Assembly: GCA_038659295.1 (NCBI GenBank)
Contig: JASNGC010000003.1
Coordinates: forward strand, 372,001 to 436,000
DNA length: 64,000 nucleotides
DNA from: Enterocytospora artemiae
Lineage: Eukaryota; Microsporidia
Direction of reading: 5' to 3'
Part shown: piece after piece, positions 1 to 9,692 of the stretch
Layout of the letters: the number at the start of each line of letters is the position of its first letter
Position numbering within the stretch: position 1 is the first letter of the stretch
Made by a program: the position numbers and the translations under genes
The notes under the pieces: model-generated
Seen by the model: the letters and a program-made list of their open reading frames with translations, nothing else
What the model was told of the DNA's origin: nothing
The model's database searches: none

Positions 1-957
1 AGAATTGGCACCATCGCCACAAATCTTAAGCCTAAATTCTTCATCAATCCGTCTGCTTATATGCTTAATGTATTTTACTTGACTGAGCTGGTATACTACT
101 GGTCTCTTTTGATCCCACCTTTTTATAAACTGCAACTTTCTCTCTCGTGTTAAATCCCCTCTCTTACGCTTGGTTACATAATCTATATTGTTCTTATCAA
201 ACACATATATCCCACTTGGAAAAATAACAGGTTCAAACTTCTTATAGGACTTCTTCGTTATGTATCTCTTAACAAAGTTAAGTGTATTGTTCTGTGAGGC
301 GATTGTTCGTTTAATGGAGAATCTTTTTACATTGGACGATACAGAACAATTGAAATCACTGAAGTTGTTTGTAAAGCTCCTGTCCAGAAGATCGACGCTG
401 TTGCATATAGAATCACTCACCTCCATATTGGTATCCCTGTCGGAACATATTATTCCTCTTGATGCAATTGTGGCATTTGGAAAAACTTTCTTCAAAGTAG
501 GAATAATTATCCTACTTTCTCCAACAATCTCTCTATTCACAGCATCTTCAATGAAATTCGACGATTGCTCCTCCAGTTCAAGAATAAGAGTGCTTGATAA
601 TTCATCTGATAATCTCAAAGGTAGGCTCTTCCGATTCTCCAATATCAGTTTCGTGGTGAATTCACTGAGATATGAGAGTTGCTCCTCTTTTAGAAAGCAT
701 GTATACTTATTCGTGACAGGATGAACACACTTATAGAACAACTCAACAATTCTTTCTTTCAAGGGAACAAGTGTATATGAAGGAGTGTTCTCAGCATTCT
801 CTCGTATTTTGTAACTGTACAAAATGTCGTGGACTAGATCGAAAACTGCATTTTCAGTATTATCAAGGATTAGAGCAAGTAGATCTAGATCAGGAATGTG
901 TTTTGCTGAATATTTGAAATCGGCCAGGAGTTTGAGAGTCAATGGGTGGAAAAGCAT
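1..957 (-). CDS. Hypothetical protein, C-terminus cut by window edge
   Basis: An uninterrupted minus-strand frame of 319 codons begins at the ATG at 957 and runs off the left edge, so the C-terminus is missing. The start is supported by a CCCC tract (complement of 965-968) eight bases upstream. The N-terminal part is hydrophobic and helical (about residues 1-60). It is followed by a Glu/Ser-rich middle and then a strongly basic stretch near residues 265-300 with many Lys/Arg and aromatic residues. I do not recognise the family. The basic region would suit a nucleic-acid or chromatin protein, but that is inference. A plus-strand frame at 260-724 lies inside it and is a shadow. Confidence 0.6.
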   Translation of the reverse strand, partial: MLFHPLTLKLLADFKYSAKHIPDLDLLALILDNTENAVFDLVHDILYSYKIRENAENTPSYTLVPLKERIVELFYKCVHPVTNKYTCFLKEEQLSYLSEFTTKLILENRKSLPLRLSDELSSTLILELEEQSSNFIEDAVNREIVGESRIIIPTLKKVFPNATIASRGIICSDRDTNMEVSDSICNSVDLLDRSFTNNFSDFNCSVSSNVKRFSIKRTIASQNNTLNFVKRYITKKSYKKFEPVIFPSGIYVFDKNNIDYVTKRKRGDLTRERKLQFIKRWDQKRPVVYQLSQVKYIKHISRRIDEEFRLKICGDGANS

Positions 958-1050
958 ACCAGGAGGGGTCGTTTTGTAAGTTAAAGGGAAAATACACTCT
1001 GTCTAGAGGACTTCTGTGAAGAAATTATTGTATAATAATCAAATTATTGA

Positions 1051-1848
1051 TTAGTAAAATATTTCAGATCTAATTACATCAATACGGTCCCTGTCAAACG
1101 TGGAACATGTGATTATTTCTAGTAAATCTAAATTCTGATCGTTAAGTGTGGCAATACACAACTCAGGAACATCTATCAAATCTCTGGTATTGTTTGTAGT
1201 ATTTTTAATAAAAGCCACCTTGTTTACTCTTTCATCACAAAATATCAGATCAAGTTTTGCTTCATACGATGACATATCAGCAGATATCATGCGACATAGA
1301 TTGGAAAACATAACTCGAATGTCTGGAATATCAAAATTGAATCCAATTGCTTCGCATATTTTACTTTCTGCCATTCCATCCAGCCTATAACCTGAAATAT
1401 TTTCAAAATGAGAGGATGAAACACTGTAGTCTGCAATTTTACATGCAAGGAACACAGATTGGCAGAGAATTGGAAAATATGGAACAGAATTTTGCCATAA
1501 TATGAAATCAGATGTCGAATCAATAGATGATACAGACGAACTTGGATCTTTACTAATGCTACCCTTGGGATTGTTGGTATCTGTGTTATTCGATTCTTTT
1601 GTTGAGGCTATTTTATCTATAGCTTTAACAGTAGCCTCCTTGTTTTCCAAAGCTGTCGGAGAATTACTTGTGTCACCGGAAGAATGGTTTCTCCATCTAT
1701 TCCTACTGCTATCAACAAGCCATCTTTCTTTATCTGTAAGATCTTTTATAGCATATTGATAAATTATCTGTGCAAGATTCCTAGCATAAGTCGGTGCTCT
1801 TAACTTACCAACAATGGAGAATATTGCATTATTGGCAATGGAATGCAT
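1051..1848 (-). CDS. Cyclin-box-like protein (divergent)
   Basis: This 265-residue protein starts at the ATG at 1848. The open frame extends one TTG codon further, but CCCC at 1855-1858 (complement) points to the ATG. Residues about 125-190 resemble a cyclin fold: a hydrophobic helix containing SVFLACKIADYS, which recalls the cyclin 'LASK' helix, then a segment with an E/I-rich helix and 'GFNFDIPDIRVMFSNL' in the place of the usual L.F....P. pattern. An N-terminal helical part (1-45) is separated from this by a Ser/Asn/Thr-rich linker (about 50-110). The family assignment is tentative. It could be a cell-cycle or transcriptional cyclin partner, or another all-helical protein. Confidence 0.6.
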   Translation of the reverse strand: MHSIANNAIFSIVGKLRAPTYARNLAQIIYQYAIKDLTDKERWLVDSSRNRWRNHSSGDTSNSPTALENKEATVKAIDKIASTKESNNTDTNNPKGSISKDPSSSVSSIDSTSDFILWQNSVPYFPILCQSVFLACKIADYSVSSSHFENISGYRLDGMAESKICEAIGFNFDIPDIRVMFSNLCRMISADMSSYEAKLDLIFCDERVNKVAFIKNTTNNTRDLIDVPELCIATLNDQNLDLLEIITCSTFDRDRIDVIRSEIFY

Positions 1849-2116
1849 CAATAAGGGGTTATTCGATGCAGCAGCTTAAATTAATGAAAGTTTGGTAAAT
1901 GCACTACTACTTTAGCCCAGAAAATTTCCATTGTAACTCAAAAACTTAAAATATATGTAGCAGCATGCTATATCCAACATCCTTTGGGTGAATAATTTGT
2001 CTCTTATATTATGGCACACTAAGTGAGGAAGAAATGACACAAAAGATACAAAACAGCAAGTCTTTTGAGGTCATACAAATTTAATATGCTATACATTGTT
2101 ACGTGTATGTTCTATC

Positions 2117-3766
2117 TTATACCCAATTTTCGATCTCGATTTGATAGTAGATGGATAACCCAATGTTTCTCACAAATAAGGTAGTTTCTTTAACATCCTC
2201 AAATAACACGCCTAAGCCGTACATCTTCCCGCTGGTGTACTTAAATCCACATCGAATTACCCGTCCCACAAAAAAGTCGTCTGTAAATATTTCCGAATAT
2301 CTCTGCACATCTCCCTTGTCCACACTAAATATGAAGTAGCTATGTTTGATAGGCTCAGAATTTTTGACATCTGGAGTTGTGAAAATACATTCTACACCAT
2401 CCTCCAAACTCGATTCTGCAGTTGGACCATTTTCTGGCTTGTGATGACCATGACCCACGCTATTTTTCTTGTTTTTTGGATTGACAATTCTAATATTTTT
2501 TTTAAGGCATGCAATCTCCAGGCCATTTCTTTTTCCCTTTGGTTTATTAGCTGCTAGTTTCATGATCTCCGCAACTCTCTCACACTCAATTAATCTATAG
2601 ATGGTGCTGTTTATATTGTCATAAACTGTCATTTTATCACATTCTAGTGCAATCCTATCAATTTCTTCCAAGCATACCGGAATAAGGCCTACATTTGACA
2701 ACTTTTGAATAATTTCCATCACATGGTTTCTGTGGCAAATAATTTTTGCAGTTTCAATTGTACTCATTGACCCAGTTGATGATTTTCTATTGTGAAAAAT
2801 CTTATATTTGCTACTTTCAGGTAATGTTCCCTCAAACTTATCCTTAATAATAGATAAACTACAAAGGCTATCCTTAAAGTTGGAATTACCATAGAATGAG
2901 TTAAAGACAGATGGTTTTTCTTCAATATGACATGAGCTGCTTAAATATGTATCAGAAACACTCTGGAGTAGCCCAGTTCTTTTATTGTCCTCGATGAATC
3001 CACAATTTAAGGCAGAGCTATCCTGGTTTTCCAATTCACTCATGCCTGGGAACCTCCTTCCAATGCTTATCACTACATTTCCATCCACAATGATTTCAAA
3101 TTCATTATCAAAGTACTCAATAGCACTTTCAGAACTATTGTTGATATAATCTAACAGGTTAAGATTTGGTTTTCCGATATCATTACTAGTGGTATTCCTA
3201 CCAACAATTTCCTTGATTTGACTCTTGTTGTAGGCAAATATGCCCCTGAAACTTTCATCGAAGAGATATCCTCTGCTCTTCGACTTATAAATGAATTTAC
3301 TACTCTTGATTCTTCGTTTAATAGGGATGGAAAATGGAAAATTAAATGGGCTTAGTGAATCACCCATCAAATCTGTCTTGCTTACCAAGCGTACACAATC
3401 ATCGGCAGATTTAATTTCTCTATCATGTCCTGAATCCAATACTGAGAGGTTGTCGCTACAGTTTAATTCAGTCTTTGGCCTTGCAAAAAAACATTCCTTC
3501 GTGGGAGCCACCAACTTCATCATAAAAAATCTTTTTGCAAAGTATGTGTGACTTCTTAAAAAATGCCGGTCTTTCTTTCTGCCTGTGAATTTCCTCCTTG
3601 ATATTTTGTCGTAATTTCTGTTCCTTCTTCTTTTGTAGAATGGTAGTCTTTGAAACAACAGACTCTTTTTATTTTTGGTTGAGATGCTTTTTTCAATTCC
3701 ATTTATCTCTTTCGAACGTGCCTCCAAGAACTCCTCAACATCTATTTTTGAATTTGGAAAACTCAT
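2117..3766 (-). CDS. POP1: RNase P/MRP subunit Pop1-like
   Basis: This is a 549-residue protein likely to be the large protein subunit of RNase P and RNase MRP, which process tRNA and rRNA precursors in the nucleus. The N-terminal Pop1 signature is visible: FQRLPFYKRRRNRN at about 38-51, an Arg/Lys-rich run to residue 67, then SHTYFAKRFFMMKL at 72-85, matching the family's TH.WHAKR.hM motif. The C-terminus has the usual Gly-rich tail, VGRVIRCGFKYTSGKMYGLG (about 499-518), in the position of the Pop1 'GFvTsG.fs..rGkg.giG' end. The middle is poorly conserved and includes low-complexity sequence. At 549 residues it is shorter than typical fungal Pop1. A Pop5-like gene lies 6 kb away, so two subunits of the same enzyme are in the window. 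Confidence 0.75.
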   Translation of the reverse strand: MSFPNSKIDVEEFLEARSKEINGIEKSISTKNKKSLLFQRLPFYKRRRNRNYDKISRRKFTGRKKDRHFLRSHTYFAKRFFMMKLVAPTKECFFARPKTELNCSDNLSVLDSGHDREIKSADDCVRLVSKTDLMGDSLSPFNFPFSIPIKRRIKSSKFIYKSKSRGYLFDESFRGIFAYNKSQIKEIVGRNTTSNDIGKPNLNLLDYINNSSESAIEYFDNEFEIIVDGNVVISIGRRFPGMSELENQDSSALNCGFIEDNKRTGLLQSVSDTYLSSSCHIEEKPSVFNSFYGNSNFKDSLCSLSIIKDKFEGTLPESSKYKIFHNRKSSTGSMSTIETAKIICHRNHVMEIIQKLSNVGLIPVCLEEIDRIALECDKMTVYDNINSTIYRLIECERVAEIMKLAANKPKGKRNGLEIACLKKNIRIVNPKNKKNSVGHGHHKPENGPTAESSLEDGVECIFTTPDVKNSEPIKHSYFIFSVDKGDVQRYSEIFTDDFFVGRVIRCGFKYTSGKMYGLGVLFEDVKETTLFVRNIGLSIYYQIEIENWV

Positions 3767-3965
3767 TTAGAATGGACTAAAAGAATTAAAAATTAAAATC
3801 TTCCAAATTGTTAAAGATAGGTTCGAAACTATTTCAAAGTTATTTAACCATTTACAGAAGTGCAAAATAGCAACAGCATAGATCAAATGCTTTAATTGAG
3901 CCATGATAATATATGGTTTGGATTTCTCCTTTTATTTTGGTATTTCCACACTCCCCTTTGATACA

Positions 3966-6485
3966 ATGAGTGCTTCAGCCTACAAATACATATGCGGTAT
4001 TCTCTTTACAATATACCACCTACTCCTGTTGTGCTCTGTTTTACAGCCAGAATATTCCCACAGAACACTGCTATTGGCGGTGGTCTTTGGAGTGTCCACA
4101 TTAATATTCTTAAGAAAAGTCTTTTCGTCCTGGAATTTATCCAAGTTTGAGAAGATATTGTCCAAAATGGACAAAGTTATCTTTCTACTGGAGATTAACA
4201 ACGCAATGTCTATAATACATCTAAATTACGAGTTTAACAGAAATATATCTAGAGGAGATTGCCTTGGTGAAAATGCAGTAAGCTCAAAAGATCTTGTTAA
4301 AACATATTTTATGAATTTTATGAAGTATGTTATTTCAAACAATTATCAATCTCAGATCAATATCACACTAGGTATATTTGCAGTCATCGATATGCTCAGA
4401 AACTATATAACAATTACCATGCTCGATAATTTCTTTCAGAATGATCATCTGAAATATTACAGAGATATTATAAAATTTGAAAGATTCTATATCAAAGCCA
4501 CCACTTCAATCTATCATTCAGACGATCAATTTGTGATAAGCCATTTGAAAAGTATGCACTCCAGGATCAATCCAAAAATATTGTTCTGTATATGGACAGA
4601 TGATGCAGGTGCAAACAACATGTCAAAGGCATATGATGCCCTGCACCTAATCCAGGGCAAACTAGAAGAACGAGGGCAGTACTTGCAGAAAAGAAGTTCG
4701 GAAATGCATCCCCGCAGTTTTTTCAGTGGGATAAGAACATTAAAGTCCGAGGAAGAGTCTCCAGAAACGGATATTTTAAAGGTAGAATCTGATGATATTG
4801 AAAAAACATTTGATTTTTCAGAACAATATGTGAACAAAGATATAGATAGTCTTCTAAGCTCTAGCTTGACAAATAATTTGGTAGAAAATAGTGTGGAGTT
4901 GGATGTCTGTTCTTTGGACGGTGTTGCAGAAAAACATAGTATTTGTGATGGAGAGTGCAAATTGAGTTCAGATTATGAAGGTATTTGTAATGATGATGCA
5001 ATTAGTCTGAAAGATACAGGCGATGGTATAAAGACAAGATGCTTCGAAAAGCAACCATCGTTGGATGAACCCGAATTCAAGATCAACCAAATTTCCGGAA
5101 AGTCAAAATCAAGGAATAAGTGTGTTCCTAGCAGTGGATACAAGCAAAAGTGTGAAAATATAGAAGAGTATACAACGATTGACTCCAACATTGATGATTG
5201 TGAGGTTGAATTTGATATGGACAAGGAATTGGTTAGTGATGGAGACAGTTATGATATCGATGATAGCGGAACAGAATCCAAGAGGGACGATTTAATAGAG
5301 GTGAATGAAAGTGATAGCAATTCTGGGGATAACAATTCCAATGATGTTTCAAGTGATAACTCTTTGAGAACTCCAAAGAATATTATTAACTTCCCAACAC
5401 TTACATCTATGGAGATGGATAAGTTGAATCAAATTAACTTGCAATACAACTTGTTTGAAACCGATAAAAATAAAGGAATTAATATGAGTAGAGATAGTTA
5501 TAATAAGTTGAAAGAAATTGATTGCATAAAGCTTCCTGGAAAAATCACTGTTAGTAGCCTACGCAAGATGTTTAATAAGGCTGATGCTAAAGACTGCTTT
5601 AGAATTCTTTCCCAAAACTTGGATTCAGAGTTGACTTACAACATGTTCTATGATAACATGAGACAGATTAATAATGAGCGTGGGACATTTATAAAAGTAC
5701 TGGAAAACAGTGCAGTAATTGTTAATCTCCTACGAAGAATCTCGATTATTCTGGAGGCTGTGCTTTTGATTTTAGTTTTAGGGAAGGTATTTGATTCAGA
5801 CACGAAATATGCCGCAAGTAATAGCAAAAGTTATTTATCAAGCAGTAACAAGGCTGCAGAACCTATTCCTGGTGAAATATTGACCACTACCAGCCTTAGA
5901 CACTTGTTCACATCGATTATGCCAAGCGAATTCCTGATTACACTTGCTGTATTTCTAATTCCAATATGTTATAGTTGCTTTAATCCATTCCTCTTTTTAA
6001 TCTACCATCGACCTTACGATATTGGTGATAGAATCCATCTTGACAACGACAACATTATTGTGCAGGAAATTCGTCTATTTTACACGATATTTGAAAGATG
6101 GAACAACGAATATGTAATTATTTCCAATGAGTATCTCAAAAACAAAATTATTAAAAATATCAGAAGATCAAACAACCAGACATGGAAGATTGCATTTTAC
6201 ATCTCTAATACAACCCCTAAGCTCACAATGATGGAGCTACAGCAAAAGATCGAGCAGTTTGTTCGAGTATCTCCCGCTCTGAACTCCATTATAGTGGCTG
6301 TTGACGAAATTAAAGATGCCAAGTTCATTTTATACACATTTCTGGTGAAGCATGCAATAAATCACCAGAACGGTTACTTTATGTGGACTGTTCAAAACAA
6401 ATTTATGAGAAAATTGGTGGAGGTGTGCCAGGAGCTTAATGTGAGATACATTCCAATGGGTATTACGGTTGAGGATAAAATATGA
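3966..6485 (+). CDS. MscS-type mechanosensitive ion channel (eukaryotic Msy-like)
   Basis: A membrane channel that would open under membrane tension. The C-terminal half has a pore-type helix pair (about 625-680) followed by the MscS beta-domain: NPFLFL, YDIGDRI, then FYTIFERWNNEYVIISNEYL and NKIIKNIRRS, which match the family's P..vGD.V / T.....d...v.IPN.. / N..RS pattern. Two hydrophobic segments lie near the N-terminus. Residues about 255-470 form a long acidic, Ser/Asp/Asn-rich linker, an unusual insertion. The start at 3966 is chosen because CCCC at 3953-3956 lies nine bases upstream. An in-frame ATG at 3903 would add 21 residues and cannot be excluded. The layout (TM, long loop, TM, MscS) fits fungal intracellular Msy channels better than the short bacterial form. 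Subcellular location is not evident. Confidence 0.75.
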   Translation: MSASAYKYICGILFTIYHLLLLCSVLQPEYSHRTLLLAVVFGVSTLIFLRKVFSSWNLSKFEKILSKMDKVIFLLEINNAMSIIHLNYEFNRNISRGDCLGENAVSSKDLVKTYFMNFMKYVISNNYQSQINITLGIFAVIDMLRNYITITMLDNFFQNDHLKYYRDIIKFERFYIKATTSIYHSDDQFVISHLKSMHSRINPKILFCIWTDDAGANNMSKAYDALHLIQGKLEERGQYLQKRSSEMHPRSFFSGIRTLKSEEESPETDILKVESDDIEKTFDFSEQYVNKDIDSLLSSSLTNNLVENSVELDVCSLDGVAEKHSICDGECKLSSDYEGICNDDAISLKDTGDGIKTRCFEKQPSLDEPEFKINQISGKSKSRNKCVPSSGYKQKCENIEEYTTIDSNIDDCEVEFDMDKELVSDGDSYDIDDSGTESKRDDLIEVNESDSNSGDNNSNDVSSDNSLRTPKNIINFPTLTSMEMDKLNQINLQYNLFETDKNKGINMSRDSYNKLKEIDCIKLPGKITVSSLRKMFNKADAKDCFRILSQNLDSELTYNMFYDNMRQINNERGTFIKVLENSAVIVNLLRRISIILEAVLLILVLGKVFDSDTKYAASNSKSYLSSSNKAAEPIPGEILTTTSLRHLFTSIMPSEFLITLAVFLIPICYSCFNPFLFLIYHRPYDIGDRIHLDNDNIIVQEIRLFYTIFERWNNEYVIISNEYLKNKIIKNIRRSNNQTWKIAFYISNTTPKLTMMELQQKIEQFVRVSPALNSIIVAVDEIKDAKFILYTFLVKHAINHQNGYFMWTVQNKFMRKLVEVCQELNVRYIPMGITVEDKI

Positions 6486-6745
6486 TCTGAAATGTAGATA
6501 TTGGTATCGTGTTGAGGGAACTGTACTGACATGTAGAGATGAATCTATATTCTTTGCAAATTGTATCCTCTTAAATGGTGTTTCAAAATAACGAATCTTT
6601 AAAGAAGTGATATTTTCTATTAAATAACGTATCTATAAATGGAGATCCCTGATATTTTATAATGTGACCAATCAATCTTTTAAATCATTTATTAAAGATA
6701 TCCTTTCCTATAGAGGTCAATTTCCATATTACTCTATAGATTTAT

Positions 6746-7870
6746 TTAAAGCGCATCCTCGATTTTAAAAATTTCAATCTTGTTGTCATTCATATCTATC
6801 ACTACTCCTTCATTTGTAAGATTGAAGTCAGGAACAATAACAAGTGATATATTATCCACAATTTCATGTTTGGCCTCGCTTCCATATCCTGCAATCAGGA
6901 AATCCAACTCCTCAATAATAAATGGATCTTTATCCTTGTAGGGGATACAACTTACAGTATCGGGTGCATTGGGCAAAATATGCCTAATTCGAACCAATAA
7001 CTTCACTGCATCCAATACATCAACAGGTTCTCTCACATATCTTTCAATATCCTTTAGAATATGGTTGTTCATAATTACAAAGCTATGGCCATGAATCTCC
7101 AACTTGGAGGGGTTTTCCAGCCTAATACAATCAATATTTACCAATTTGGAGTGAAGTGCTTGCTGGGGAATCATACGTGTTGTAGGGTCATTGATTCCAG
7201 GGACAATGTATATATTTCCCTTAACGTATCTTAAAATATGCTCAAATCTTTTGCAGCCCATTTCATCGAGGTTACTAAAAATATCGCCAATTAGGATCAC
7301 ATCATATATCCCATCAGATAGGAAGTATATTAAGGAAAGTAACTTATCATAGTTTTGATTAAATAGAATATTGCTCGCAACAAATAGCTTTTTCTTAACC
7401 TTTTCTTTGCTGCCAGATGTGACTGGTTCGGGAAATACGATATCTGAGCACACAAACAAGTCTGCCATCATCTCCCCCGTAAATCCTAACACCATTCCGG
7501 TTATTAATATTGGAAGCACTGACCTGTCAATTTGGATAAAGACCTTTCCCGTCTCATCTTCAATAAAGTATTTGGAATTATCATCTACGTAGCACCTGGA
7601 ACCATCATCCTTATTATTAATGTCAGAATCTCTAAAAGTATCCAAGACGGAGTGCTTCGAATTTGAAACCAAGAATAGTGTGGCAATTACCGTGCATCTA
7701 CCCTCAATCTCTGCCACGGTGACTGTCGGAATGGCACCACATCGTGGAATAATCTTTTTAAATTGGGAAAGCCTGGCTAGATAATTTTGGTTGTATTGCT
7801 GGCTAAAATTAACAGAAGCTAACGTGTTAGCTGCAGAATCACTTGGAGATGTGTTTGCTAAATGGCTCAT
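6746..7870 (-). CDS. POL31: DNA polymerase delta subunit B (regulatory, Pol31/POLD2)
   Basis: This 374-residue non-catalytic B-subunit bridges the delta catalytic subunit to other partners at the replication fork. The inactivated calcineurin-like phosphoesterase core is visible: LIGDIFSNLDE, then IYIVPGINDPTTRMIPQQALH, corresponding to the family's vPG..DP.n...PQQPlH. Next come NPSKLEIHG and the delta-type segment RHILPNAPDTVSCIPYKDKDPFIIEELDF (about 284-312), which distinguishes POLD2 from the alpha and epsilon B-subunits. An OB-fold would occupy residues about 35-150. The start is firm because ACCC directly precedes the ATG (complement of 7871-7874). It is somewhat shorter than the roughly 470 residues of other eukaryotes. 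The gene for the alpha catalytic subunit is also in this window. Confidence 0.85.
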   Translation of the reverse strand: MSHLANTSPSDSAANTLASVNFSQQYNQNYLARLSQFKKIIPRCGAIPTVTVAEIEGRCTVIATLFLVSNSKHSVLDTFRDSDINNKDDGSRCYVDDNSKYFIEDETGKVFIQIDRSVLPILITGMVLGFTGEMMADLFVCSDIVFPEPVTSGSKEKVKKKLFVASNILFNQNYDKLLSLIYFLSDGIYDVILIGDIFSNLDEMGCKRFEHILRYVKGNIYIVPGINDPTTRMIPQQALHSKLVNIDCIRLENPSKLEIHGHSFVIMNNHILKDIERYVREPVDVLDAVKLLVRIRHILPNAPDTVSCIPYKDKDPFIIEELDFLIAGYGSEAKHEIVDNISLVIVPDFNLTNEGVVIDMNDNKIEIFKIEDAL

Positions 7871-8202
7871 GGGTAAAATTTCTACATTAGTTTTGTAAAA
7901 TAAAAGTCAAGTAAATGCAGTATACCCACAGGAGAAGGTATATGAACTTTGAACCATTGTATTTCCGCATTTAAACAGACTCCAACCACAAACTGTTCAT
8001 GGAAATATCTGTTGGAGAGTATCATATGGAGATTTAGTAATATGGCCAACCTGCCTTTAAAGTATCATGAATTGACACAACACTCTGTATTAGCCATTAA
8101 AATATTTTCTAATTATATCACAAAGCCTTAACTGATGCAAAGGTGTCCACCAATCAATATTAAGCTAAAGGAACCTAGTTTCACTGTTTTACCCCCTTAA
8201 GA
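7871..8202. other. Intergenic gap between divergent genes
   Basis: These 332 bases separate the divergent POLD2 and pyruvate kinase starts, each with its own CCC motif at the edge. Only very short frames are present. The longest ATG-started one encodes about 29 residues (8043-8132) and lacks a CCC signal. I see no RNA gene or convincing protein here, so it is probably a bidirectional promoter region. Confidence 0.5.
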
Positions 8203-9423
8203 ATGAGTCAATACGGACATACTGAGATAATCTGCACTATAGGGCCCAAAACGAATAATAAAGCTTCTATAAAAGATCTATCCGATAACGGAATGACAAT
8301 TCTAAGGATTAATTTAAGCCATGTAAATGAAGGTGAATTGAATGAAATAGAAAAAAACATTGATATTTCTGAAGAATTGATTGGAAAATCCATTAAGGTA
8401 GCATATGACACAGCAGGGCCAGAATTGAGGGTGTGCTTTGAGGAAAAAACAAATATTGGCTCTGAAGAGATTCTTTTAATAGAAAGCAACAAGACTGGAT
8501 TAGAATACAACACATCAGAATCTGGGGATTCGACAAAACCACATGGTAGAAACTGTTCTGGAGAAGTTAAAAGTACTTTCCGTAATCAATACAAACTACA
8601 ATCCATACCACAGGCAGCTCTTATGTGTTCTTCAAACATCCACACTTTTTCTTCTGTTTCTATTGGCGCAATGTTCTCACTAGGTGACTCAAATTGTTGC
8701 TTCGAAGTCATTGGAGGTTGTGAGTCATATTTGCTATCCAAATGCCTTTATGGAGGTTGTTTCAGTGGACAAACCAAGATAACGTTTAAACATTGGAAAT
8801 TTTCGAGTATTTTAACCGAAAACGATATCAAATGTTTGAGGCAAGGAATCCGTAGGGGAATTGATTATGTATTTGTCTCATTTTGCCAAACTGTAGATGA
8901 TATATTACAGGTTCGTAAGGTGATCAATGAGACCATCTTGCACAACCGAGAAAATGCTGACGACTCTTCTGTTCCTACAGAACATGAGGAACGACCTCCC
9001 ATAAAGATAGTTTCTAAAATCGAAACTGAAACTGCTGTTAAAAATATCCAACAAATACTAGCTGAATCTGATGGAATTATGGTGGCCAGGGGTGATCTTT
9101 GCTTAAATATAGGAGTAGAAAAAATGTTTTCGACACAAGAATATCTGTTTAAAGCAGTTAAGGAATTTAATAGAAACATAGTTAAAAATAGTGGGCTGTC
9201 TCGAAAGAAACTACTGTTTATGGCCACCGAGATGATGAGTAGTATGATTTCTAAGCCATATCCCACAAGATCTGAAATAACAGATGTAGGCTATGCAGTT
9301 AAAAATGGTTGTGATGGGGTGATGCTATCTGGAGAAACAGCTATCGGAAGCTATCCTGGAGAATGTGTCAAATTTATGAGATCTATTTGTAATGATGCCG
9401 AATGTTGCAGAGAGAATAGTTAG
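8203..9423 (+). CDS. PYK: Pyruvate kinase lacking the C-terminal domain
   Basis: Catalyses the last step of glycolysis, phosphoenolpyruvate + ADP to pyruvate + ATP. Visible are the N-terminal TEIICTIGPK and RINLSH motifs, a divergent B-domain (about 75-205), the catalytic KIETE, ARGDLCLNIG with metal-binding Asp, the MATEMM Thr region, and the barrel end VMLSGETAIGSYPGE. The protein stops there at 406 residues, about 70-100 short of usual forms, so the C-terminal domain that carries the allosteric sugar-phosphate site is absent. I see no remnant of it before the next gene. The start is supported by a TTTTACCCC tract just upstream. The barrel residues look intact, so activity without effector control is likely, but that is inference. 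Confidence 0.9.
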   Translation: MSQYGHTEIICTIGPKTNNKASIKDLSDNGMTILRINLSHVNEGELNEIEKNIDISEELIGKSIKVAYDTAGPELRVCFEEKTNIGSEEILLIESNKTGLEYNTSESGDSTKPHGRNCSGEVKSTFRNQYKLQSIPQAALMCSSNIHTFSSVSIGAMFSLGDSNCCFEVIGGCESYLLSKCLYGGCFSGQTKITFKHWKFSSILTENDIKCLRQGIRRGIDYVFVSFCQTVDDILQVRKVINETILHNRENADDSSVPTEHEERPPIKIVSKIETETAVKNIQQILAESDGIMVARGDLCLNIGVEKMFSTQEYLFKAVKEFNRNIVKNSGLSRKKLLFMATEMMSSMISKPYPTRSEITDVGYAVKNGCDGVMLSGETAIGSYPGECVKFMRSICNDAECCRENS

Positions 9424-9692
9424 AAGGAAGTTTTCCCAGACTTTACCTTCTACTCCTCAACAGCTATTTAATTGGTGGCTTTGTACATGTTAATCCAGTC
9501 CCTTCAACCCTTTTATGTATATTACCAAAAATAGGCTTCTATACAGAACTCCATATATGCTCTTGAAGGCATTTGTGCTGATAAACTTTTGGAGTTGGTG
9601 GGAGTAGTATTTTGTGAATAAATTGGGCAGTAGAAGAACATTCTGTAAATCATCATTAGAAAGTCGTCAAAGTTTTATTTTTAATGGTTTTT

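Noticed and set aside
260..724. 154-codon plus-strand frame
   Set aside because: Lies opposite a long clean minus-strand gene (1-957) that has a CCCC start signal; composition is not protein-like.
3815..3845. GGTTCGAAAC as a tRNA T-arm
   Set aside because: No acceptor, anticodon or D-arm can be folded around it.
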